From Combretum micranthum (Eukaryota; Streptophyta; Magnoliopsida; Myrtales; Combretaceae): a stretch of DNA of 64,000 bases. The notes under the pieces were generated by a model that was given only the letters and a program-made list of their open reading frames with translations, searched no databases and was not told the origin of the DNA. The stretch is taken from positions 62,001-126,000 of the forward strand of contig JAMXBD010002489.1 in the NCBI GenBank assembly GCA_024138025.1, in the 5' to 3' direction. A program made the position numbers and the translations under genes. Of this stretch, positions 1 to 11,392 are shown piece by piece (position 1 is the first letter of the stretch; every line of letters starts with the position of its first letter).

Positions 1-389
1 AAAATACGGGTATAATTATGATATCTGATATTTTTACTTACCGAAAAATTATAAAATTGATATTTTTAAAAACCTTATATTTTTTCGGGTCTAACAATAT
101 GTTCAGAATATTTTTACTATTCTAAACCCAATGACACATTTTTCAAGAGCTGTATCCGTTCGCGTTCAAAACGATTTGTTGTTTTACTAATATGATCTTT
201 TTAAGCTTCTTATGTGATTACGAACTATTCTACATACTAAACTCTTACTTACTTTCTCAGGGTTGCTTATACGAGATTGCTGGACTTAAATCATTTCGTC
301 TAACTAGGGTTTTGTTGACTTTAAGGTTTCCGATTGACTTTCCAATTAGGGTTTAAGCTAAACCGATCACAAAATTTTGGGGGTTTACA
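1..389 (-). mobile_element. Giant LTR, family A, partial (cut by window start)
   Basis: The sequence matches, in reverse, the 5' (U3) end of the family-A LTRs at 1547-5886 and 34459-37827. It has the same run of motifs (ACCGAAAAATTATAAAA, 'agggttttgttgacttta') and ends with the inverted LTR terminus GGGTTTACA at 389. The rest lies outside the window. It abuts the 3' noncoding part of the Athila remnant, which suggests a third insertion into that element. The TSD cannot be tested because the other end is missing. Confidence 0.8.
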
Positions 390-914
390 ATTTTGACCAA
401 GTATCCTAATCATAACAGTAAGTGAGTAAGGCACTTAACAAGTCAATTTCATTTTTACACAGATGCAATTCTTAATTTTTTAGTACAATCTCCAAATTTC
501 ACAATTTTTTCTTTTTTGAAAAAAATTTGGCCCAAAATTTGCCATATACTACTAAAAAACAAACAATTCAAAGCGTGGGTACACAATTCATCTCAGGTGT
601 CTTAGATATGCAAATAAGTTCAAAAACATCAGCAAACATCAATACTTAATCTCCATTCTCCATATCATCTTATTCCTTCCCCCACACTTAATATGAACAG
701 TGTCCTACTATTCCTAATCCAGCTCTAGAAAGGAATAAAGATTGAAAAGGAATAATGGTACTTCCCTAATTTAGCATTTGAAGCACTTCTTGTAGGGTAA
801 AAGAGAGTCCTTTTCTTCTAGCCAACCTATCAAAAGAGAAAACAAAAGAGAAAAATAAAACAAAAGATTTGTTTTTTTAATTAGACATGGGCTGCCACCC
901 GTGAAGCGCTTTTC
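390..914 (-). other. 3' noncoding part of the Athila remnant
   Basis: This follows the Athila integrase reading on the minus strand. It contains a polypurine stretch (minus-strand GTGTGGGGGAAGGA, near 677-690) of the kind that precedes the 3' LTR in Athila elements. No reading frame is seen. The 3' LTR start could not be fixed because the matching 5' LTR end was not located. Confidence 0.5.
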
Positions 915-1546
915 TTTAACGTCTTTAGCTAGATGAAGTTGTGATCATTGGTATTCAGGATGTGCTAAACTAGCTTCTTCAAGATTGTACACCTGAAAAC
1001 CTTCATAGAAAGGTTTCAAGTGGTGTCCATTTACTTTAAAAAATTTACTAGTTTCAAAGTTCTTAATCTCAACTACACCATGAGAAAACACATCAGTAAC
1101 AACAAATGGTCTTACCATCTAGATCTCAATTTACTAGGAAATAACTTAAGTCGAGAATGATAAAGCAAAACTTTTTGACAATAGAAAAAATTTTCTTGAA
1201 ATCATTTGGTCATGAAAAGCTTTTGTCTTTTCTTGTAATTTTTTGAATTTTCATAAGCATCATGGCGGATCTCCTCAGTTTCTTGCAATTGAAGCTTTCT
1301 TTGTTCTCCTGCCTCATCCAATTGCATGTTGCATTGCTTCACAGCCCAATAAGCTTTATGCTCTAAGTCAATAGGAAGATGGCACGGTTTACCAGATACC
1401 AGAAGGTAAGGAGACATACCTACAGGAGTCTTGTAAGCTGTACGATAAGCCCATAATGCATCATCAAGTCTTGTACTCCAGTCTTTTCTGTTTAGATTAA
1501 TAGTTTCTTCAAGAATGGACCTGATTTCTTAGTTGGATACCTTTGC
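915..1546 (-). pseudogene. Athila integrase, C-terminal part (broken)
   Basis: The minus strand reads as the end of an Athila-type integrase: a segment with [23 protein letters not shown] residues (one stop in place of the R), then [28 protein letters not shown] and the [12 protein letters not shown] region at 1202-1417. Degenerate 'GPFVVTDVFSHGVVEIKN' and 'NGHHLKPFYEGF' stretches follow to about 915. The reading continues exactly from the integrase half at 5887-6560 (NGLA before, KVSN after) once the LTR at 1547-5886 and one TSD copy are removed. Stops and frameshifts make it inactive. Confidence 0.85.
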
Positions 1547-2670
1547 TGTCACGCCCTGAGGGGTACCCTAAACGTAGCAGTCCGTCATACACAATACTAA
1601 AGCCCAGGAATGACTACCTCAGTCACGCAAAGGCTTCCATATCATGTACAAGGCGTACATCACAACCAAGGGAACACATCAGAGTAGCACAATTTACATT
1701 GATAATAATTAAGTAACAAGGTAAGGAGAATACTTAACATAAAACATAAACATGGTAAATTACAATTCTTAAGAGCATATCCCTCTATTGTCTTCAAGTC
1801 AAAATAAATACACTTCTTAGAAATTTTCCAAAAACACTAACATAGTATACATTACATATAAGGAACCTTATAAGTAACTTCATCCTATGTTCCCATTGCT
1901 TTCATGAAAGTTTAACATCCTTCCATGACTTCCTTAATGTCATGATCTTCGATTTAAGCCACAGGTATACCTATTTCAATAAAATCTATGAGGGTATAAG
2001 CTTACAACTAGCTAGTAGTGAGGTACCTTTTCATTCGCACCATGGTTTCAAACAAGTTCATTTAAATTTTCACACATATGCTATGCATACAATACAACAA
2101 TCACGTGATTACACAAATATATATAGTTATTCAGAAACCATATATAGAACAGATTTACCCCTTCATAGGGAATTATTGATGAAGATCCTCGACCTTCTAC
2201 TGCTAGTCCCCAGGTCTCCACCCAAAACGTTTGGCTCGGCTTCGAACCTAGAGTCATACTCCTCGAGCGATTTAAATTCTCTAGAAAGGAACATGGCTCA
2301 TGACCCATCACGATAATAGCCAATCCAACTCTACGTGTAGGAGTAGTAGCCTTTCGAAAGAGATGTGACTCGATGGATGCTATGCGTGAGTGTTTTATTT
2401 TTCTTAAGCCAAACCTTATTAAGGTTTATTAGGGGGCGATCAATCAATTTGGCAAGCAATAAGCAATCATATAAGTAAGTAAACAAAACACTTAAACAGG
2501 CAATTTGAAGTTACGATATTCTTAATTCTCATTTCACACATAAGCATAGAATCACATATATACATATTCCCGATTTCGCCATACATATCCATTTTTATCT
2601 TTTCTTAGTATACTAATGTCACTACTTTACAAGCACAAGCAAGGTAACGAAATTAAGAGGAATAACTCAC

Positions 2671-2737
2671 TCTTCCATTTTGCAATCTTCTTAGTCATAG
2701 CAATCCTCAGGAAGCGTAATCTCGTATCCTTCGTCAC
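2671..2737 (-). other. LTR mini-exon, family A copy 1
   Basis: 67 bp on the minus strand between an acceptor-like TTTTGTCTAG and a donor-like GTGAGT. Read from its third base it encodes a 14-residue stretch ending LPEDCYD followed by TAA. An ATGGAAGA sits immediately before the donor. It is nearly identical to the copy at 28892-28958 and clearly related to the copies at 15311, 35524, 56036 and 63589. Confidence 0.55.
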
Positions 2738-4739
2738 CTAGACAAAAGAAATACACGGGCTGAGTATTTCGTAGAAATTCTACTTAAACTTTCTCATTCT
2801 ATGTCACTATGTTCGTCAAAATCGCATAGAATGAAATTCCAATTTAAAATGGCCATAACTTGCTCATTTTAACTAGGAATTTCGCATATAATATACCATT
2901 TTCTACCTATTCGAAAAGATCTATCCGTTTCTAAGGTTATTTTTGTCATATAAGGGCGTTTGGGTTTCGAAACCGTAGGGTACATATTTAAAACCAATAT
3001 TTTCGGATTTTGCGAAACAATTTTCCAACTCAACTTTATTCAAAAATCCTTTAGTAAAAAAAATATATAGATACATATATGTGTATATATGTGATTAATA
3101 AATCCCTTGAGTATATAGATAAGATCACTTTATATGCAAAAATTCTAATGGTAGTGTCTCAACAATTTATTTCACAAAACAATTCATTTTGAAGTGTTAA
3201 AACTTAACTTGTTAAATTTGTTTTCACGTATTTTAAAGAAAATTTATATTTTCCTAGGTTATTATAAATGAGTATATTCTTATTTTATTTTCCTATTCCT
3301 TTTTCTAAAACAAATTAATTTTCCTTTAACCTTGGTCTTTTATAATTTTTGCTTCTAGTGATAAAAGATCGAAGTTATCAAAAAGTTTGTTAAGTTGTTG
3401 ATAACTTATCTACAAATTTGCATTTAGAATAGTTTTAGAAAATGAGTCTTTTCTTCTTATATCTCTTGTTTAAAAATATAAGTTCTTCTTTTCTAAAACT
3501 TGGTCTTTTATTTCCTCTACAAATTTTATTTGAAAAGAATCCTTTTTATTAATAAACCTTTTTTTTAGATCTTATCATATTTATATTTTTTGAAAATAAG
3601 TTCCTTCTTTAGAAACTTGAAAATCATTATTTTCCCAAGTGGGTTTATAACTTTATGGGTTGATTTTATTTTAACTTTAAAAACTAATTTGCTTCTGGCT
3701 TTTGTTATGGAGTTAAAAAGAGTCTAATCTTAAGTTTTTTGTGAAAACTTTGAATACTAACAAATTATTTTACTAAAACTTAGGTTACCATATTATAAAA
3801 AGAAAGTGTTTATTTCTTATATTTCCTTGGTAAAGCTATCTTTGTTATTTGAGAAAACTTTGACAAAACTTGTATCACTCTATTTCTATATTGTTGATAA
3901 TAACTCCATTATTTAATAATAAGCTACACAATAGAAAATTTGGTTTCAAGTTCCTTTATTAAAGAAAAATTTTACTTTTAAATTTAGTTGAGACAATATC
4001 ATTATGGTTATGCATGTACATGAGTATGTAAAATAAAAATATAAGAAAGGTACTAGAAGCAAATAATAATAAGCAAGATAATAAAAAAATATCAAGTATT
4101 GGGAACCTTTGCTTCATCAAGGCATCCCAGGACTAAAATAGACTAGTCTTAAAAAGAATAAAGAAAATATTGTTTTGACTTGATATAGACAAGTCTAAGA
4201 CTAGAAAGACTAGTCTTAAAATAGCATGAAATAAATAAATTGCAAAGCATGAAATTAATAAATAACTAGTGACTTATATGCTCTAAAGATTATATATAAA
4301 TACATAAATATATTTAGTTAGGTATGAATAAAAAAATTAGCATAATAACAACAATAAAATCAACATATATATGATCATAATAACAACATAATAAAAGTTG
4401 AATTTCATGTACAAGAACAAAACATGAACATTTTGTTGCTTTTACTACTCATATGAGTTTCAAAACAACACCATAGTCATGTTAAGTTACATGACATGAG
4501 TAAATAAATAGTTAGAAGAAGTTTACCTAAAGTGTTTATGTGGTATAAAAATGGTAGATGAATAGGTATTATGGGTAGTGATATGTCGTAGATAGTTTGT
4601 ATATAAGGAAGGATTTTTGTGAAGAATTGGTTTAAGAGAGTTTTAGTAAAGAAAAATTTTGGAGAGAGGATTTGTGGAGAGATTTTGGGAGAGTTTTGGT
4701 AGTACGATGAGTTGTGTGAAAGAATGAAGGAGGAAGGAG

Positions 4740-4747
4740 TATTTATA
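4740..4747 (-). promoter_or_regulatory. LTR TATA box (TATAAATA)
   Basis: Minus-strand TATAAATA with the family-specific context CTATAAATACTCCTTCC. It heads a pyrimidine- and CA-rich leader of about 210 nt that lacks ATG and ends in a splice-donor-like site at 4527/4526. The same arrangement occurs in the other family-A copies. Confidence 0.65.
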
Positions 4748-5886
4748 GAATTTTGGAGTGAAAATTAGATGTAATTAAATTAATTGAAAAAAAATAAATG
4801 AGAGTGAAGAGAGAGAGGGGGTGGACAACAAGAGGGAGGGAGAGAGAGAAAATTGATTAAAAATTAATTTTATAAGAAAAGTGTAAGAGAAGTTTAGTAA
4901 TATGTGGTGTAGAATTTTTATGGAAAAAGAAAATTGTAAGAAAAAGGTATGTAGGTATAAGAATAGGTAGTAAGGAAAAGTAGAGATAGATGAATAGTAA
5001 TAAATAGTAGAAAAGTACTATGAATAGTAGACTAGACAAATAAAATATTGGTAGTAATAAAAATACGCGTATAAATGCGATTTATAATTTTTAAGTATCG
5101 AAAAATTCTAAAACTGATATTGTTGAAAATATTATATTTTTATGAGTCTATTGGTATTAACGAAATATTTTTGCCATCCAGTGTATCAGGGCACAGTTTC
5201 TGAAAACTGATGTTCGGATCCGAAGGACATTAGAAATTCGCGAATATGATATTTTTAAGCTTTCCTATATTATTACGAACTATTATCAACAATTATTTTC
5301 ATTTCGTTGTTTAGGGTTTAAGAGCATGGGATTGCCAGATCTTAAACACTAGGGTTTGTTATAAGCTTTGTTGACTTTTAGGGTTCCGGTTTGACTTCGA
5401 TTTTATTGAGTTATTCGTAAGATTATAAAATTTTGGAGTTTTACTCGTATGATATTTTTAATTTGATGTCTATGATTTATCTCATTTTATTTGTGATTAT
5501 TTAATAGTTTTTAGTTCTCGGGATCGTTTAACCAAGTCTAGGTTATGAGTTGACTTAGTTTGACTTTTGGTGAAAATTAAAAATTTTGATTCTAAAATTC
5601 ACCGAAGGATTTAAGGTCTTAGTATTTCGTTCTCGAGCATTATTTGGATATATCATCTTGATTTGCGTGTTAGAAATTGGATAGATTATTTGATTAGTGT
5701 ACGAATATTGAATCAACGATAGTTGGATATTCTATTTTGTTTTGAGGGTTCTCTTTTTCTCAAGATTAAAATTCTCGTATTTGACCTTATTTAGAATTTA
5801 ACTTGGTTCAATTTTTTAGGGTTTCAATTTTGTTTTTTACTTATAGAATTATTTTCTAAGAATTATGAAAATTTCAAGGATTTACA

Positions 5887-6560
5887 TATGCCAATCCATT
5901 TGTCTGTGGATGATAGTCGTAGAAGGGTGATTAGTGACTTTGTATTTCTTCAGTAGAGCCTCCACCATTCTATTACAAAAATGGGTACCACGATCGCTGA
6001 TAAGAGCTATTAGCATTTTAAACCAAGCAAAAATATGAGATTTGAAAAAATCTACAATAACTTTAGCATCATTAGTTGGGTAGCTTTAGCTTCTACCCAT
6101 TTTAAGACATAGTCCATAGCAAGTAGGATGTAAACATTCCCCAAAGAAAGAGGAAAATGACCCATAAAATCCATACCCCATGCATCAAACATTTCACAAA
6201 CAAGAATAGGGCTCTATGTCCTAAATTTCCAACCTTTTGACATCTATCACAAGACTTACAAAACAGGTATGAATCCTAAAATAGAGAAGGCCAAAACAAA
6301 CCACACTCTAACACCTTATGAGCTGTTCTCTTAGGACCAAAGTGCCCTCAACATGCATAGGAATGACAGAATTGTAAAATAGATGGGATTTCCTCTTGAG
6401 ATATACACCTTCTAATGATTTGATCATAACAATGTTTCCACAGGTAGGGGTCACCCCAAACATAGTATTTTGCATCACTTTTGATCTTATCTTTTTGAGT
6501 TCTAGACAATTCATTTGGCAAAGTCTAGTAACTAGATAGTTAACTATATCAACATACTAA
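5887..6560 (-). pseudogene. Athila integrase, N-terminal and core part (broken)
   Basis: Minus-strand fragments resemble an Athila integrase: a segment near 6308-6514, then a core piece ending ALISDRGTHFCNRMVEALLKK and TNGLA at about 5890-6000, where the catalytic-core Asp lies in the SDRGTHF motif. It is interrupted by frameshifts and stops and then cut by the solo LTR at 5886. It resumes at 1546. Confidence 0.8.
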
Positions 6561-6699
6561 GGAGTTGTCTTTTGAACAGAAAGAGATTTTCATCTAGAAA
6601 ATCATCTTGGAGTGGAGTTGGCTCTTCACTCGAAGGTATCCTACTGAGGTGGTTTGTAACCAAGTTTTCTATGCCTTTCCTATCCCATATCTCCAAATT

Positions 6700-8070
6700 A
6701 AACTCTTATAACAAGAGTATCCATATGATAAGTCTTGGCTTTGCTTCCTTCTTTGAAAGTAGGTATTTATGAGTAGCATGATCTAAAAACACAATCACTT
6801 TAGTTCCAAGTAAATAAGAATGGAATTTTTCTAAAGCAAAAACAACAACTAGAAGTTCTTTTTCCATTGTTGAATAGTTGGATTGTGTACTGCCAAGTGT
6901 CCTTGAGGCATAGCAAAAAACATGAGGAGCTTTTCCAACTCTTTGTCCAAGGACAGCACCAATTGCAAAATTGCTTGCATCACACATGATATCGGTTCCA
7001 ATCAGGTGGTTGGATAATAAGAGTAGAAGTCAGCTTCTCCTTTAGCTTGTCAAAAGCATGTTTGCAGGCTTCATCAAACTCAAATGACACATCTTTTTGT
7101 AGTAATCCACATATGGGTTGAGTGATATGGGAAAAATCCTTGATAAAGTGCCTGTAAAAATTTGCACTTCCAAGAAAAGAATGAACTTCCCGAGCATTCA
7201 TGGGGTAAGGCAAGGATTTAATCACTTAATCTTAGCCTTATCAACTTCAAGTCCCCTAACATATACAATATGCCCTAGAATGAGACCTTAATCAACTATA
7301 AAATGGCATTTTTCATAATTCAAGACAAGGTTTGTTTCTATGCATCTTTTAAGTACTTTTGTAAGATTAGTAAGACATGAATCAAATGTGTTACCATAGA
7401 TAGTAAAGTCATCCATGAATACTTATATGATATTTTCCATATAATTTGAAAAAATACTAACCATACACCTTTGAAATGTGGTCGGAGCATTGCAAAGTCC
7501 GAATGACATCCTTCTATAAGCAAAAGTTCCAAATGGGTATGTGAAGGTGGTCTTTTCTTGATCTTTAGGTGCAACCGGAATTTAATGAAAACTGAATAAT
7601 GATCAAGACAAAAGTAATGAGAGTCACCAGCTAATCTTTCAAGCATTTGATCAATAAAAGGAAGAGGAAAAATGATATTTTCTAGTTGATGCATTTAACT
7701 TCCTACAATCAATGTAAACCCTCCATCCATTTTGAACTCAAGTGGGTACTAGCTCTCCATCTGAATTTTTAATCACAGTTAAACCCGTTTTCTTAGGAAC
7801 AACTTGAATTGGACTTACCCATTTGTTATCAGAAATTGGATGGATCATACTGCCTCAAGAAGTTTCAAGATTTCTTTCTTTACCACTTCCATCATAGGTG
7901 AGTTTAGTCGATGTTGGACTTCTCTTGATGGTTTACAATTCTCCCCCAATAAGATCTTATGCATGCATGTGGAAGGGCTCAATCCTTTGATGTCTATAAT
8001 GGTCCATCCAATGGCTTCCCTGTATTCTTTAAGCACTTGAATCAAAATTCTCTTCTTCCAAAGCACTCAA
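6700..8070 (-). pseudogene. Athila reverse transcriptase and RNase H (broken)
   Basis: Minus-strand order is as in Ty3 elements. The RT start contains EAIGWTIIDIKGLSPS and PMMEVVKKEILKLLEA (7845-8066). Next come PLPFIDQMLERLAG (near 7640-7690) and frameshifted palm pieces. RNase H has [14 protein letters not shown] and [17 protein letters not shown] (6706-6987). The FxDD region is degraded. At least three frame changes separate the pieces. The wording is typical of the Athila lineage. Confidence 0.85.
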
Positions 8071-8422
8071 CTTGTTGGAGACAATTACTGCAAGAGTTTC
8101 TTGTTCTCCTAAAAATATATACTTAGGTTTAAGTTGCAATTTTGGTACCTGTACAATAGAAGGAGGAGTTTTATATTAGAGGAAGGTAACACAACATAAG
8201 ATGCACCATACCTTAGTAGTTTAGATGATTCCAATTCATGTACAGTATCCTGCAAGTTAGGGGATACCACAAACTTCTTTTCAATCTTCTTCAATTTTTC
8301 CATAGTTAAACTCCTTTCAAGTGCAATTTTCAACTCATCATCATCATTCAAATCAAACGTTTTCTGTGCTAATGGTTCTATAACATCTATCACAAAAATA
8401 GAAGAAACATCACTAGGATACT

Positions 8423-8767
8423 TCATGGCATCATAGATATTGAATTTAATAGTCTCTCCATTAAATTCCATTGTGAGTGTACCATTATGCACATCAATTT
8501 TTGTTCTAAGGTCTTAAGAAATGGTTTTCCTAACAAAATCAATGATGAATTGAGAGAATCATCATTTTCCATGTCAAGAACATAAAAATCAGTAGGAAAA
8601 ACCAACCCATTCACTTGCACTAAAACATCCTCTAAAACACCTTTAAGATATACATTTGACCTATCAACAAGTTGAACTATTACACCTGTTTCTTTTAATG
8701 GAACAGCATTCAGAGTTTGGTAAACAGACGAAAGCATCAAATTAATAGAAGCACCCAAATCACACAT
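8423..8767 (-). pseudogene. Athila aspartic protease region (broken)
   Basis: The minus-strand reading contains CDLGASINLMLSSVY, where DLGAS replaces the usual DTGAS of the retroviral-type protease, as is normal in Athila. It is followed by VQLVDRSNVYLKGVLEDVLV and an LILLGKPFL block. It lies between gag and RT in the expected order. The reading continues in another frame to about 8109. Confidence 0.8.
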
Positions 8768-8799
8768 AGCTTTGTAGGGTTAAAATCCCTATCTTACAA

Positions 8800-10604
8800 G
8801 GAATGGTAAACATACCTGGGTCCATGCATCTAGGAGGAAGCTCCCTTTGAAGGATAGCTAAAACATTCTCTCCTACAGTTATCTTTTCATTTCTCTTCAG
8901 CTTTTTTCTTGTTAGTGCGAAATTCTTTTAGAAACTTCGCATAACAAGGTACATTTTTTATAGCATCAAGTACAGGAATATTTAACTCTACTTTGCAAAA
9001 AGTCTCAAGAATTTCTTGTTCTTCCTCTTCTTTCTTGGACTTGGTTAATCTGGAAGAAAAAGGAGGTGTCGACACATATGTCTTAGGAATTTCAGCTGAA
9101 GGCCCTCTACATTGATCATCCTTAATGTATAGGGTACTGGTTCTTTTTTGGTTTCCTCGTCCAATTTGTTTGCCTTCTTTGCTAGGTTCCTACAATTTCT
9201 TTCCACTTCTCAAGGTAATTGCATTAGCACTTTATCTTGGATTTGTAACAGTCCAAGAAGGTAATTTACCTTGAGACTTTAATTTACTCATAGTGGATGC
9301 AAGCTGGTTTTCCTGGTTCTCCAAATTTTGAATGTTGTGTTTGGTCTCTTCCTGAAATTGTTTTGCGTTAAGTGCAAGTGATTTAACAATCTCTTCAAGA
9401 GACATACTTGAACTCGAAGAAGCTTATGGTGCTGGATTTGATGGCCTTAGATGATATTGTTGGAAATTTCTAGGTCCATAGCTGAAATTAAGATGATCCT
9501 TCCATCCATGATTGTAAGTGTTTAAGTAAGAATCATACTTCCTCTATGGAAGCCCAGGAAATCCTCTTATTGCATTGGCATGTGGATGAGTGTCCTCTTA
9601 AAGTGTAAGAGGTTAGATTAAAGTGTAAGAGGTTGATTTCTTCGAGCTATTTGCTGAACAATAGAGGTTAGATTAAAAATTTGATTTTCAAGATGAAAAA
9701 TATTTACCTCATCATCCTTCCTTGTTGAGGATCATGTTGGAATCCAAATTGTTGTGAATTGTAGCCATAAGAGAAATCAATTCCCTAACCTAGCCAGGGG
9801 TTTTTTCCACAATCGCACCTCCACTAGCTGCATCCATTAACTTCCTCTCCATAGGAAGCAATCCTTCATAAAAATATTGGATGAGAAGTTGTTCTAAAAT
9901 CCCATGTTGTGGACAACTCGCACACAGTTACTTAAACCTCTCCCAGTACTCATGAAGGTTTTTTGTATCTCTTTGTTTGAACCCACAAATTTCCCTTTTA
10001 ATACCAACAGCTCTTGTAGCAGGAAAAAAATTGTTGAAGAATAACTTGACCATGTCTGTCCATGTAGTGATTGATCTTAGAGGCAAATAAAACAACCAAT
10101 CTTTCGCTCTATCCCTTAATGAAAATGGAAAAGCACATAGTTTGATTTGCTCCTCAGAGATTCCTTATGGCCTCATACTTGAACACACCACATGGAATTC
10201 TATCAATTGCTTATGAAGATCTTCATTTTCAAGGCCATGGAATGTAGTCAGTAGATGAATTAAGGCAAACTTCAGCTCGAAGGCTGCATTTAGTTCAGGA
10301 TATTGAATGCACAGTGGCTGTTGAGTCAAATTCGATGTAGCCAATTCTCTCAGAGTTCTATCCTAATTTACCATTTCTTGTTCTTACTTCTCTTTAGATT
10401 CTTCTTTTATAGAGTCACTAGAAAAATCAACTGGATTTAGGGTCTGATCCAATTCAAGAGATGAAGATGTAGCAACGTCTTTTACATGCAATTTAGCTTG
10501 CTTATGCAGTTCCCTAGTTGTCTTCTCAATTTTCGGATCAAATTCAAAGTCACTTGTATGAGAAGATTGAGTCTTGAAAAATAGAAATAAACCTTCAACA
10601 CTAA
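8800..10604 (-). pseudogene. Athila gag (broken)
   Basis: The minus-strand translation across several frames gives an Athila-type capsid: AFELKFALIHLL (near 10270), EFHVVCSSMRPQG, KLCAFPFSLRDRAKDWL, then LHEYWERF and a CPQHGILEQLLIQYFYEGL stretch (9880-9950), and a DAASGGA motif near 9830. There are stops within it (for example after the YWERF block). The frame at 10384-10704 overlaps the primer-binding site, so its first Met is not the true start. Confidence 0.8.
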
Positions 10605-10622
10605 TCCCTGGTAATGGCGCCA
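10605..10622 (-). other. Athila primer-binding site (tRNA-Asp type)
   Basis: Minus-strand TGGCGCCATTACCAGGGA closely matches the 3' end complement of plant tRNA-Asp, the primer used by Athila elements, with two apparent transitions. It lies 6 bp from the LTR terminus CCTACCA on the minus strand and just upstream of gag, which fixes the element's orientation. Confidence 0.8.
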
Positions 10623-10628
10623 AAAATT

Positions 10629-11392
10629 TGGTAGGTGTCGAAACTAACAAATTTATCATCCTACTCTTAAGATCTCTATATAGTGATAAGAAAGGTTGAT
10701 CCACTGGAATTGGTTAAATTTATTTCGATTTTATTAAGGAAACAATAAAACTAATCAAGAAAACAAATCACAAGAATTACTTCAATGTCTAGAAATTCCT
10801 AACCAAAGGTATATTATAGCCTAGTTCATAGAATTGGTCATTGATGTAAAAATCTATATTCTTTAATTTAGATAAATTGATTATGGTTGCTAACAAGCTC
10901 TAACAACCTATCCTTCCTTACTTTATCGATAACCAAAACAAGCTATTTGATTACTTATCTTTTTTACTAACAATCCTAAACAAACTCTTAGGATTTAATA
11001 TATCAAAAGCATTAAGAAAGAGAGACAATCAATTCTGATCAACAAATCAAATGCTTGACCTATTTAAACCAAATCATACATTCTCATAACATAATCAATC
11101 ATCTAATTCATAATCAATTATGTTATTATGTCATAAATATCAAAACACTCAAACAATTACGGATTTGACACTTTGATTGATAGACTATCACCTTGTTAAT
11201 TGAACAACGAATCCTAAATTGCATCAATCAAACAAAATGATATGAACAAATAAATCAGAGAACATATAAATATCCAAAATAAGAACATATTTGAATATAA
11301 TTTAATTCGATCTAACAATTCGAAAGGAACCGAGTCTTGTAATGATTCTTTGGCTAGAAAACAAGGATTTAACTATTCATGCTAATTACAAC
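10629..11392 (-). mobile_element. Athila 5' LTR, 3' portion
   Basis: This starts (plus strand) with TGGTAGGTGTCGAAAC, the inverted LTR end. It aligns along most of its length with the Athila-type solo LTR at 49767-50815: shared words include ATTAAATCCTAAGA, CATAATTG, TCTAGCCAAAG and TCGACACC(C/T)ACCA. It is interrupted at 11392 by the family-B solo LTR. The missing upstream part should lie beyond 16362 but was not recognised there. Confidence 0.8.

Larger units (their letters stand above)
1547..5886 (-). mobile_element. Giant solo LTR, family A, copy in Athila integrase
   Basis: 4340 bp with termini TGTCACGCC at 1547 and GGATTTACA at 5886, lying on the minus strand, flanked by a near-perfect 5-bp duplication (tttgc 1542-1546; tatgc 5887-5891). 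It interrupts an integrase codon series. No internal domain and no second LTR belong to it, so it is a solo LTR. Minus-strand landmarks are a TATA box (4740-4747), a leader without any ATG ending in a splice-donor-like TTTAG/GTAAAC at 4527, a GACTAG hairpin cluster (about 4124-4225), an inverted repeat (about 2844-2873) and the mini-exon (2671-2737). Reads such as 1942-2316 are chance ORFs. Confidence 0.92.

Noticed and set aside
1942..2323. ORFs of 124 and 80 aa on opposite strands
   Set aside because: They lie in the U5 cassette of a solo LTR. The homologous segment at 29145-29555 does not keep the same reading.
10605..10622. Part of a tRNA gene
   Set aside because: Only the 18-base acceptor-end complement is present, next to an LTR end and gag, so it is a primer-binding site.
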